Shown in pieces: positions 19,364-26,154 of a DNA stretch of 64,000 bases. This DNA is from Anabaena sp. WA102. Lineage in GTDB: Bacteria > Cyanobacteriota > Cyanobacteriia > Cyanobacteriales > Nostocaceae. The notes under the pieces were generated by a model. The model was not told where the DNA came from, ran no database searches, and saw only the letters and a list, made by a program, of their open reading frames with translations. Location: the NCBI RefSeq assembly GCF_001277295.1, contig NZ_CP011456.1:5088001-5152000 (forward strand), read 5' to 3'. Position numbers and translations under genes: made by a program. The first letter of the stretch is position 1. Each line of letters opens with the position of its first letter.

Positions 19364-19732
19364 ATGTCTAATAACCGTTCTGGAATCTTTATTGGTGGTT
19401 TGATGTTGGGAACAGCTATCGGCACTTTAGTCGGTTTATTAGTTGCTCCGCGCACAGGCCGCGAAACCCGTAAACTAATTAAAAAATCTGCCAATGCTAT
19501 CCCCGAATTAGCGGAAGATATTTCTACCAGTGTCCAAATTCAGGCAGATCGTCTTTCTAGTAGCACCCTAGACAACTGGGAAGAAACTGTAGATAGATTG
19601 CGGGAAGCGATCGCTGTTGGCATAGATGCTACCCAGCGCGAAAGCCAAAGTTTCCACAAACAAAATACTGTTGATATCAGCAGCACCCTAGACGAGACCG
19701 ATTCCCTGACTGAAAAACTAGAACGTTCATAA
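19364..19732 (+). CDS. YtxH-domain small membrane protein
   Basis: 122 aa. One N-terminal membrane helix (GIFIGGLMLGTAIGTLVGLL) ends in VAPRTGRETRKLIKK, the YtxH signature, followed by an acidic/amphipathic helix. Such proteins are linked to envelope stress in Bacillus; role here unknown. Followed after a repeat element by a DUF948 protein of similar build, so the two may act together at the membrane. Confidence 0.8.
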   Translation: MSNNRSGIFIGGLMLGTAIGTLVGLLVAPRTGRETRKLIKKSANAIPELAEDISTSVQIQADRLSSSTLDNWEETVDRLREAIAVGIDATQRESQSFHKQNTVDISSTLDETDSLTEKLERS

Positions 19733-19738
19733 ATGCCA

Positions 19739-19860
19739 TAAGTAGGTGAACACAATAAAACCAACCTGTGTAAAGAAACATAAAATCGCTGAAAACTTCT
19801 TTACTCTTGCCCTTGCCCTTGCCCTTGCTATAACGACAATTTTCAACGCCAACCTACTTA
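19739..19860. repeat. TAAGTAGGTG element (family B), intact copy
   Basis: 122-bp element with terminal inverted repeats TAAGTAGGTG / CAACCTACTTA. Inside lie a short tandem array (CTTGCC-type units) and CGACAATTTTCAACGCC near the right end. Copies: 34621-34757, 57805-58073 (interrupted) and a partial inverted copy near 36042. It fills the gap between the YtxH and DUF948 genes and ends four bases before the DUF948 GTG start. Confidence 0.8.
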
Positions 19861-19863
19861 ACC

Positions 19864-20277
19864 GTGATTGATCCTTTATTTTGGCTGGGACTATCCATCC
19901 TCCTAGTTACTGTCAGTCTAACAACCGTTTTAGTGGCAGCCATCCCCGCTTTGCAGGAATTAGCCCGTGCTGCTCGTAGTGCCGAAAAATTCTTTGACAC
20001 CCTTTCACGGGAGTTACCGCCTACTCTCAACGCTATCCGCGACACCAGTATAGAAATAACAGACTTAACTGAGGATGTTAGTGAAGGTGTCAAAAGCGCC
20101 GGTCAAGTTGTTAAACAATTTGATCAAAGCCTGGATAATGCCAAGAAACAAGCAGAAAGTATGCAAATCGGCACTCGTAGCGTCTTCATTGGCTTTAAAG
20201 CCGCGTGGAAAAGTTTCACACGCCAAAAAAATCCCAGGAAAAATACAAAAACACTTGCCAATCCGAAAACCGAATGA
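19864..20277 (+). CDS. DUF948-like small membrane protein
   Basis: 137 aa with a GTG start. N-terminal helix IDPLFWLGLSILLVTVSLTT, then a long amphipathic/coiled region (ALQELARAARSAEKFFDTLS, DLTEDVSEGVKSAGQVVKQF) and a basic tail. This matches DUF948-type proteins, which often sit beside YtxH genes, as here. Possibly chloroplast/thylakoid-envelope related; function unknown. The start codon lies only 4 bp after a mobile repeat, so its ribosome-binding site overlaps the element end. Confidence 0.75.
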   Translation: MIDPLFWLGLSILLVTVSLTTVLVAAIPALQELARAARSAEKFFDTLSRELPPTLNAIRDTSIEITDLTEDVSEGVKSAGQVVKQFDQSLDNAKKQAESMQIGTRSVFIGFKAAWKSFTRQKNPRKNTKTLANPKTE

Positions 20278-20730
20278 GAAACTACCGAAACATACAGCAG
20301 AAGTCAGGACTCAGGAGTAAAATTGGCTTTGCAGTTATACTCAAAACGGCTAGAAGCTGGACTTTTTTATCATACAAAGAACAAGGTTCAAAGCCTCTCC
20401 AGTATTAAATATTATTCCTTTTCCCTCTCCTCTTAGGAGAGGGTTAGGGAGAGGTGCAAAGGAGAGGTTTACCAGAGGGGTTTCATATTTGGTTAAACTA
20501 TGAACCGTTTCAATTTGCTGTATCAAATTTAACTATCTGCATATTTAAGTATTGATACCATCAAAAATCAAGCATTTTTATGGAGTTTATTCCAATTTCT
20601 TGATCAGATTTTGTTAAGATACCTAAATATTAGAGTAAAGTAAAGAAGTGTAAAGAAATATCACTTTTACATTACGCTTTAAAAAGCACTTGTTACATTA
20701 TCCTCTTGATTTTATAGTATAAAAACGTTC
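20278..20730. other. Intergenic region with family C repeat
   Basis: Contains the family C repeat (20343-20510) and an AT-rich 200 bp that probably carries the promoter of the TPM gene. No open frame with coding character. Confidence 0.5.
20343..20510. repeat. AAAACGGCTAG...CCGTTT element (family C), copy 1
   Basis: Ends AAAACGGCTAGAAGCTGGAC and GGTTAAACTATGAACCGTTT. The terminal AAACGG/CCGTTT are inverted. The interior holds CTCTCC/GGAGAG words that can fold into a long hairpin. Second copy at 46001-46124 shares both ends and GGGGTTTCATATTTGG. Confidence 0.75.
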
Positions 20731-21540
20731 ATGCACCTGTGTTTTTGGCGACGAATTTTAGTATCAATTGCCGTATTTTGCTTTGTTGGCTCAATTTTAG
20801 CAATTGATTCCCCATCAGCCCTAGCTTATGAAAATCCCGATTTACTACCCAGCTTTGTAACACCAGTAGTAGATTTAGCAAAAACTCTCCCTGACCCCCA
20901 AGAAGAAAAGCTAGTTAAAGAATTAGAACAGTTTGAAACTGACACCGGTTGGAAACTGCGCGTTTTAACTCAGTACGACCGTACCCCAGGTAGAGCAGTG
21001 ATTAAATATTGGGGTTTAGATGATAAAAGTATTCTTTTGGTAGCAGATGCCCGTGGTGGTAACATCCTCAGCTTTAGTGTGGGTGATGCAGTTTATGAAT
21101 TCTTACCTCGCACGTTCTGGATTGAACTACAAACCCGCTTTGGTAACTTATATTTTGTTCGTGAAGAAGGAGAAGATCAAGCCATTCTCCAGGCTCTAAA
21201 TTCAGTTAAAGGTTGTTTACTCAAAGGTGGTTGTAACGTCGTTCCAGGACTACCTAGAGAACAATGGATACTCACCCTTGTTACCTCCGCTGTTGGCGGG
21301 ATTATTTGTGGTTTTGCTGGCCAACCCCGTGGCGATAAAAAAATAGTTGCTTGGCAATGGGCATTAATTTTCTCACCTTTATGGGGAATGTTATTTATTG
21401 CCTTCGGTATTGCTCCAGTTATTACCCGGACAACCGATTGGTTGCCTCTAGTCCGCAATATTTCCGCTTTTGCCATTGGTGCTTTAGTAGCTTATTTATC
21501 TCCCATGCTGAATCGGATTTCTCCCGATGCTGAATCCTGA
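20731..21540 (+). CDS. TPM-domain protein, TLP18.3/Psb32-like
   Basis: 269 aa. Signal peptide of about 33 residues ending near SALAYE, then FVTPVVDLAKTLPDPQEEKL and the TPM domain (KLRVLTQYDRTPGRAVIKYW, SILLVADARGGNILSF). The C-terminus carries two to three hydrophobic segments (from ~180). The family includes the thylakoid-lumen photosystem II repair protein TLP18.3. The C-terminal membrane helices make it a membrane-anchored version. A role in PSII turnover is inferred from the family. Confidence 0.8.
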   Translation: MHLCFWRRILVSIAVFCFVGSILAIDSPSALAYENPDLLPSFVTPVVDLAKTLPDPQEEKLVKELEQFETDTGWKLRVLTQYDRTPGRAVIKYWGLDDKSILLVADARGGNILSFSVGDAVYEFLPRTFWIELQTRFGNLYFVREEGEDQAILQALNSVKGCLLKGGCNVVPGLPREQWILTLVTSAVGGIICGFAGQPRGDKKIVAWQWALIFSPLWGMLFIAFGIAPVITRTTDWLPLVRNISAFAIGALVAYLSPMLNRISPDAES

Positions 21541-21645
21541 AAAATGACTGGGGAATAGGGATTAGGAAGGGAAATTTGCAATTTTACAGTTCAAACTCCA
21601 AAATACTGATAAGCTAAAGGCTAATATATAAGAAGCTAAATAGCA

Positions 21646-22275
21646 ATGGAATGGCACGTAACTGATGCTCAGAGTTTGGCAATTATTGATAATGAAATTG
21701 GTGATCATATTTTTTCACCAGCAGAGTATGAAATCGTCCGTCGCGTAGTTTACGCTACAGCCGATCTTGAGTATAAATCCTTGATTCGGTTTTCAGAACA
21801 AGCATTACAAGCTGGAGCAGCCGCCTTAGCTACGCGAACTACTATTGTGGTAGATGCGCCAATGGTGCAGGTGGGTATATCCCACGATATTCAAAATACG
21901 TTTGCTAATCCAGTGTATTGCAGTATGGAAGCACTAACACGACCCCAAAAGGAAAAAACCCGTGCAGCTTGGGGCATTGAAACTCTGGCTAGGCGTTATC
22001 CAGAAGGGATATTTGTAGTTGGTCAAGCACAAACAGCCTTAACTGCACTGGTGGAATTAATTGAAGCGGAAGAAATTAGACCCGCTTTAATAGTTGCTAC
22101 CCCAGCAGGTTTTATCAATTCAAAAACTGTAAAAGAACGATTACAAGAATCCTTAGTTCCTTATATTACTGTTGAAGGTCGCAAGGGTAACGCTGTCGTA
22201 GCTGCTGCTATTGTTGATGGTTTAGTGGATTTGGCTTGGCAAGCCTATGGACAGGATAGAAATGTAGGCGGATGA
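21646..22275 (+). CDS. cobH: Precorrin-8X / cobalt-precorrin-8 methylmutase
   Basis: 209 aa, typical length. Motifs AGAAALATRTTIVVDAPMVQ, TRPQKEKTRAAWGIETLARR, FVVGQAQTALTALVELIEAE and VATPAGFINSKTVKERLQES mark CobH/CbiC, which moves a methyl group from C-11 to C-12 of the corrin ring to give hydrogenobyrinate/cobyrinate in B12 synthesis. At the place where CobH of Pseudomonas has its catalytic His (in a V-H-A-C motif) this protein reads VVYATADLEY, i.e. Tyr. cobS is elsewhere in this window. Confidence 0.88.
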   Translation: MEWHVTDAQSLAIIDNEIGDHIFSPAEYEIVRRVVYATADLEYKSLIRFSEQALQAGAAALATRTTIVVDAPMVQVGISHDIQNTFANPVYCSMEALTRPQKEKTRAAWGIETLARRYPEGIFVVGQAQTALTALVELIEAEEIRPALIVATPAGFINSKTVKERLQESLVPYITVEGRKGNAVVAAAIVDGLVDLAWQAYGQDRNVGG

Positions 22276-22278
22276 TGT

Positions 22279-22372
22279 AGGGCAGGGGGTAGGGGGAGTA
22301 AGGGGAGTAGGGGGAGTAAGGGGAGTAGGGGGAGTAGGGGGAGTAAGGGGAGTAGGGGGAGTAGGGAGCAAT
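22279..22372. repeat. G-rich minisatellite (GGGAGTAGG/GGGAGTAAG)
   Basis: About ten tandem units of roughly 9 bp (ggggagtag with a/g variants), followed by pyrimidine-rich DNA and several copies of CTCCTGA. Related in composition to the arrays at 33484 and 42443. One strand is capable of G-quadruplex formation. Confidence 0.8.
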
Positions 22373-22453
22373 TTTTCTTTTTTCCTTCTTTCTTCTTTCT
22401 AACTCCTGACTCCTGACTCCTGACTCCTGATGAAGGGCGCAGGCCCTGCGCCC

Positions 22454-23134
22454 CTACTTCCTATTTCCCGAACGACGGCGGGGTTTTCTCTCCTGGTTCG
22501 CACGCAAGCGCACACTAACCTCGTTGAAAAAGTCTCTGCGGACATAGGGGTAATCACTTACCCATAAATCACGACTAGGAATATATATATCGCTGAATTC
22601 TTCAATAGTGCTTAAATCAGAACTATTGGACATAACCACCATTTCAGCTATTTGTCCACGAGCAATGACTTTATGAGCGTTACGTAGTGGAGCTTCAAAC
22701 TCCACAGTAAATCCTGTATCGTCGCCTATTTCTAAGTTAATCCGCTTTTCGCGGTTTTCGATGATGACTAACTCACCTTTACTATTCACGGTTTCCTGTT
22801 TACCCATTAACCGATCCGTAATCCACCAGTCTAACACTCGTCCCCGAAAAAAGCCACTGTATTTGTAACGGCGGCATTTTCTATTGCGTATACTTGCTTG
22901 GAATATGGGATACCAAAGCCAAAAGAAAGCGCCAAATACCCCAAAGAAGAATATTAATCCAAATTCTAATCTAAACAAGAATTGTATCAGCAGTAGTACA
23001 GCTAAGATCACCACAGAAATTAGTATCCGTTGCACAAAACTGCTTACTTTCCCCCAATAGTATTTATATTGTGGTCCAGAGGCAATTAGGGGGATAATTT
23101 GTTCAAATTTTTGGCGAGTTAAGGGAACGAGCAT
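22454..23134 (-). CDS. Conserved cyanobacterial membrane protein
   Basis: 226 aa. Two hydrophobic segments (about 35-58, RILISVVILAVLLLIQFLF, and 60-80, LIFFFGVFGAFFWLWYPIF) are followed by a cytoplasmic domain with SGFFRGRVLDWWITDRLMGK and MVVMSNSSDLSTIEEFSDIY, and a basic tail RKPRRRSGNRK. I recognise the N-terminal VPLTRQKFEQIIPLIASGPQ as conserved in cyanobacteria, where it is sometimes labelled a phosphate-transport permease without good support. Function unknown. It lies 68 bp downstream of dapB on the same strand. Confidence 0.75.
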   Translation of the reverse strand: MLVPLTRQKFEQIIPLIASGPQYKYYWGKVSSFVQRILISVVILAVLLLIQFLFRLEFGLIFFFGVFGAFFWLWYPIFQASIRNRKCRRYKYSGFFRGRVLDWWITDRLMGKQETVNSKGELVIIENREKRINLEIGDDTGFTVEFEAPLRNAHKVIARGQIAEMVVMSNSSDLSTIEEFSDIYIPSRDLWVSDYPYVRRDFFNEVSVRLRANQERKPRRRSGNRK

Positions 23135-23202
23135 ATTTTACATTTTGGATTTTGGCTTTTGGATTTTGGATTGGAAAATCACCAATCGAAAATTGCTAAC
23201 AG

Positions 23203-24039
23203 TTAAAGTATTTTTTCTAGCCCATATACTAATGACTTTAGCTGATTAACTTTGCGAATGGCTAATATTACTCCTGGCATATAACAGGCGCGATCGCTGG
23301 TATCATGACGTAAGGTATAAATTTGTCCTGCTGCGCCAAAAATTACTTCTTGGTGGGCAATTAGTCCTGGTAAGCGGATACTATGAATTCTAATCCCTTC
23401 GTCTGCTAAACTGCCTCTAGCTCCGGGTATTTTCTCCGTTTCTTCCACAATAGCAGTATTAAAAGTTTTGCCCATTTCCGCTAATAGTTGAGCAGTTTGA
23501 ATGGCTGTACCGCTAGGAGCATCAGCTTTTTGGTTATGATGGAGTTCGATAATTTCTACATGATCAAAATACTGGGAAGCTCTGAGGGCGGCTTCTTGGA
23601 GTAGTACCATACCAATGGAAAAGTTAGGAATAACTAAACAACCCGTACTGGCTTTTTCGGCAAAATCAGCTAATTCTTCGAGTTTTGCCGGACTTAAACC
23701 CGTAGTTCCCACAACTGGACGAATTCCATAGGCGATCGCACTGCGAATATTATTATAAACTGCATCAGGATGAGTAAAATCAACTAATACCCCCGGCTGC
23801 ATCTGTCTCTCCCCAGCCACATACGCCAACATTGGCTCTAATTGATTCGTAATTGGTACTTCCAAGGGTTCACTTAAACCCGCCAATTCCCCCGCATCTT
23901 TACCTTGATGTTCAGGAGTTGTGTCAATTGCACCCATTAAAGTCAAATCAGATGCTGCTGCTACCGCTTTAATTACCTCTCGTCCCATTTTACCAGCCGC
24001 ACCGTTGACAATAACCGGAATAGAAGTTTGATTGCTCAT
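23203..24039 (-). CDS. dapB: 4-hydroxy-tetrahydrodipicolinate reductase
   Basis: 278 aa. NAD(P)-binding VNGAAGKMGREVIKAV at the N-terminus, VDFTHPDAVYNNI, VVGTTGL, catalytic IELHHNQKADAPSGTA with the His and Lys, and the C-terminal YTLRHDTSDRACYMPGV. Reduces the dihydrodipicolinate precursor to tetrahydrodipicolinate in lysine/diaminopimelate synthesis. Full length. First gene of a short minus-strand run with the membrane protein behind it. Confidence 0.95.
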   Translation of the reverse strand: MSNQTSIPVIVNGAAGKMGREVIKAVAAASDLTLMGAIDTTPEHQGKDAGELAGLSEPLEVPITNQLEPMLAYVAGERQMQPGVLVDFTHPDAVYNNIRSAIAYGIRPVVGTTGLSPAKLEELADFAEKASTGCLVIPNFSIGMVLLQEAALRASQYFDHVEIIELHHNQKADAPSGTAIQTAQLLAEMGKTFNTAIVEETEKIPGARGSLADEGIRIHSIRLPGLIAHQEVIFGAAGQIYTLRHDTSDRACYMPGVILAIRKVNQLKSLVYGLEKIL

Positions 24040-24110
24040 AGATTTAAGAATTATTTTTAATTCAACAAAGAAATTGTCTCACAAGAGATAACCAACGGCA
24101 CAGAAGCCAC

Positions 24111-24277
24111 TTAATCTTCTTGGGTTTGAGGATTTTCGCTTTGCCAAACTAGATAATTTAAAAAGCTAAGAACCTCTTGTAATTTATCATCAGGGATGAC
24201 TTCCAAACTTCCAAACGTTGTACTACCTTGTTTCTGAGTTTATTCATCTCTGTAATACTCTGAATAGTTTTTAGTAT
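24111..24277 (-). pseudogene. Decayed antitoxin gene (duplicate of the vapB-like 5' end)
   Basis: Read on the minus strand this starts with ATA-CTA-AAA-ACT-ATT-CAG, matching the ATG-CTA-AAA-ACT-GTT-CAG start of the intact antitoxin at 24981, so its start codon has mutated. Further on, in a shifted frame, it reads LEVIPDDKLQEVLSFLNYL then VWQSENPQTQED and a stop, which resembles DUF2281-type antitoxins. It therefore looks like a frameshifted relic of a second antitoxin. A 78-bp direct repeat connects it to the intact module. Confidence 0.6.
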
Positions 24278-24343
24278 GGATTAATTTCAACCACTTCGGT
24301 GATCATCATTACTATCAATTGTGCCACAAGAAATCCCTTGTTA
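24266..24343. repeat. 78-bp direct repeat at TA module, left copy
   Basis: Shares with 24970-25047 the antitoxin start region and GGTGATCATCATTACTATCA plus ATTGTGCCACAAGAAATC. The last 46 bp are almost identical. The pair brackets the VapC-like/antitoxin genes, pointing to a tandem duplication or recombination of one module. Confidence 0.8.
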
Positions 24344-24742
24344 ATCTCGCCAGTTCTCAATTTGCAGGTTTGGGATTCTTTCAAATTCCCGAACGTTAGC
24401 AGTTACAATAATTAGTTTATGGGTGATTGCAGTTGCGGCAATGAGGACATCGTAAGCACCTATCGGAGTTCCTGCCTGTTTTAGAAAGCTCCTGATTTGA
24501 GCAGTTTGTTCTGCTTCTGCTTCTGCAAAAGGTAAAATTGTCACAGAATTAAGAAACGATATAATCAGTGGTTGAATTTTGATGGCTCGTTGGGGATTTA
24601 TTGCTAATCCATACTTCAATTCGATTGATGTTACTGCGGAAATAGAAATATCGTCAGGGGAAATCAGCTTTAGTCGTTGTAATGTATTTGGATCACCTTT
24701 AACAAAATCACTGACTACACAAGTATCAAGTAAATATTGCAT
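24341..24742 (-). CDS. VapC-like PIN-domain toxin ribonuclease
   Basis: 133 aa. PIN-domain acidic residues are in YLLDTCVVSDFVKGD (Asp6), SAVTSIELKYGLA (Glu) and GAYDVLIAATAITHKLIIVT (Asp and later Asn/Asp). Type II toxins of this class cut tRNA or mRNA and are held in check by the upstream antitoxin. 17 bp separate the two genes, in the standard antitoxin-toxin order. Confidence 0.85.
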   Translation of the reverse strand: MQYLLDTCVVSDFVKGDPNTLQRLKLISPDDISISAVTSIELKYGLAINPQRAIKIQPLIISFLNSVTILPFAEAEAEQTAQIRSFLKQAGTPIGAYDVLIAATAITHKLIIVTANVREFERIPNLQIENWRD

Positions 24743-24759
24743 AAATTCAATTAAAAATA

Positions 24760-24981
24760 TTAAACTGAAAATATGGTTTCATCAGGTGGCAGCAATTCGT
24801 CTCGATAGGACTCAAAGGTAATACTATCTGCAAAACCTTGGTGTTGCAAAATTAGATTCGACCAAGTTCTAGTTTTGTTTTCTAGAAATGTAACTAATAC
24901 AGTGCCTTCGTGAATGTCCTTTGGTATTTCAGCAAGTTGGATTTTTCCATCTTTATAAATTCCCTGAACAGTTTTTAGCAT
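24760..24981 (-). CDS. Antitoxin of the AF2212-like family
   Basis: 73 aa. MLKTVQGIYKDGKIQLAEIP followed by GTVLVTFLE is the beta-rich N-terminus of AF2212/VapB-like antitoxins. The acidic tail would wrap the PIN toxin. Its upstream region is part of the 78-bp direct repeat, so its promoter is duplicated. Confidence 0.75.
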   Translation of the reverse strand: MLKTVQGIYKDGKIQLAEIPKDIHEGTVLVTFLENKTRTWSNLILQHQGFADSITFESYRDELLPPDETIFSV

Positions 24982-25047
24982 GGATTAACCTCTATCAATT
25001 GGGTGATCATCATTACTATCAATTGTGCCACAAGAAATCGCTTGTTA
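24970..25047. repeat. 78-bp direct repeat at TA module, right copy
   Basis: Matches 24266-24343 at equal length. Covers the first antitoxin codons and about 65 bp upstream, presumably the promoter/operator. Confidence 0.8.
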
Positions 25048-25065
25048 TTACCCAAAAACTAAATG

Positions 25066-25329
25066 TTACTCATAAATCTTACTACGATGAGCGATCAGAA
25101 TAATATTAACCAAAACTACTTCATCATCAATGGAATAAACAACTCGATAATCTCCAACTCGATAACGATAATAACCTGAATAATTACCTTTTAATGGCTT
25201 AATATTAGGATGAAAACTAGGATTTTCTTCAAGTGTTTGAAAACATCTTGCTAATTTTTTCGCTAAGGTTTTATTGCTTTTAGCAAAAACTTTTTCTGCC
25301 TCTAATGATAATTGAACTTTATACGTCAT
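25066..25329 (-). CDS. RelE/ParE-family toxin
   Basis: 87 aa. VQLSLEAEKVFAKSNKTLAK is helix 1 of the fold. IKPLKGNYSGYYRYRVGDYR followed by VVYSID and IILIAHRSKIY carry the basic and aromatic residues of mRNA-cleaving RelE toxins. It overlaps the antitoxin gene by 11 bp, so the two are coupled. Confidence 0.88.
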   Translation of the reverse strand: MTYKVQLSLEAEKVFAKSNKTLAKKLARCFQTLEENPSFHPNIKPLKGNYSGYYRYRVGDYRVVYSIDDEVVLVNIILIAHRSKIYE

Positions 25330-25549
25330 CTCTAATCATCCGCCAATCTTTTACCTTCCCTTCTTGAACTTGTTGTTTTGCTTGTTCAAAAGCAGATTCA
25401 AACCCAGAAATTTTTAATAATTCTTCTGTTGCATCTTCATTTTCATCATTAAGTAAATCACGTAAAAATTCAGCAATAACTATTAGTTTTTCTGGAGATA
25501 ATTTATCAATATTTTGTTTGACTTGATTACGCATTTGAGTTGTATTCAT
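25319..25549 (-). CDS. Antitoxin paired with RelE-like toxin
   Basis: 76 aa. Begins TTQMRNQVKQNIDKLSPEKL with VIAEFLRDLLND: a helical N-terminus followed by a charged tail with SGFESAFEQAKQQVQEGKVK. This is the common cyanobacterial RelE partner of unknown fold. Position immediately before and overlapping the toxin gives the assignment. Confidence 0.8.
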   Translation of the reverse strand: MNTTQMRNQVKQNIDKLSPEKLIVIAEFLRDLLNDENEDATEELLKISGFESAFEQAKQQVQEGKVKDWRMIRDDV

Positions 25550-25607
25550 AATCTATATGCCTCATAACTATTCTTATCATATCGCTATTCGCTGTTTGAT
25601 AACGATT

Positions 25608-25862
25608 TTACCCTTCATGAGCTACAGGTTGTCCATCTTTCAGGGTATAAATATCTTCTTCTGGATCATGAAGAAAAGCAAGGCTAGGGTTATTTGTAAC
25701 AGGATCTAACCAAGTTTGTTCATTAAGTTCATCTGCTTGTCTTGCCAAAAAATCAGTTAAAACCTGACGAATTAAATTTTCTTCGGAAATGCTAAGATTA
25801 TCAGATATTTTTTGCAAAATTTGGTCTTCTGTTTCTGAAAGTGAAATTAGCTTTTCTAACAT
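25608..25862 (-). CDS. Orphan RHH-type antitoxin-like protein
   Basis: 84 aa. LSETEDQILQKISDNLSISE and ENLIRQVLTDFLARQADELN look like a ribbon-helix-helix or helical antitoxin N-terminus; the C-terminal half is acidic (LHDPEEDIYTLKDGQ). No toxin follows in the expected position. Third piece of the toxin-antitoxin island, and may be an orphaned antitoxin. Function not proven. Confidence 0.55.
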   Translation of the reverse strand: MLEKLISLSETEDQILQKISDNLSISEENLIRQVLTDFLARQADELNEQTWLDPVTNNPSLAFLHDPEEDIYTLKDGQPVAHEG

Positions 25863-25971
25863 TGGTAAAATCCTTTCTTAAAATCAGATAACTTAAGGAC
25901 ATAATAACATTATGTCCCTACAATCGCACTACCAAACCCGACCAGCAGGTAATGAAACCCCTTAAATCTTC

Positions 25972-26004
25972 AGATCCCCGACTTCTCAAAGAAGTCGGGG
26001 ATCT
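25972..26004. repeat. Perfect 33-bp palindrome, copy 2
   Basis: Identical to 12583-12615: arms AGATCCCCGACTTCT / AGAAGTCGGGGATCT, loop CAA. It lies between the orphan antitoxin and the FGE-fold gene on the minus strand, and could end transcription of the latter. Confidence 0.85.
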
Positions 26005-26079
26005 TTCTCTTATTGACATTTTCCCAATTTGTGTGATATGTTTAGACCAATGCCTCTATATCTTTCTGGAAAAAAACTT

Positions 26080-26094
26080 TCCGCCAGAGGCGGA
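26080..26094 (-). promoter_or_regulatory. GC-rich hairpin downstream of a putative variable region
   Basis: TCCGCC-AGA-GGCGGA on the plus strand, a perfect 6-bp stem about 60 bp after the stop codon of the FGE-fold gene. In characterised diversity-generating retroelements a GC-rich hairpin just after the variable region helps target homing. This one is a little short and far, so the role is only suggested. It could also be an ordinary terminator. Confidence 0.3.
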
Positions 26095-26154
26095 GGGGTT
26101 AAGAAGGGAAAAGAGAAAGAAGGGCAGAGGGTAAAAGAATAAAAGTATAAAGGG

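Noticed and set aside
22279..22372. Tandem G-rich array considered as CRISPR
   Set aside because: Units are about 9 bp with no spacers; no cas genes nearby. The arrays at 33484 and 42443 were rejected for the same reason.
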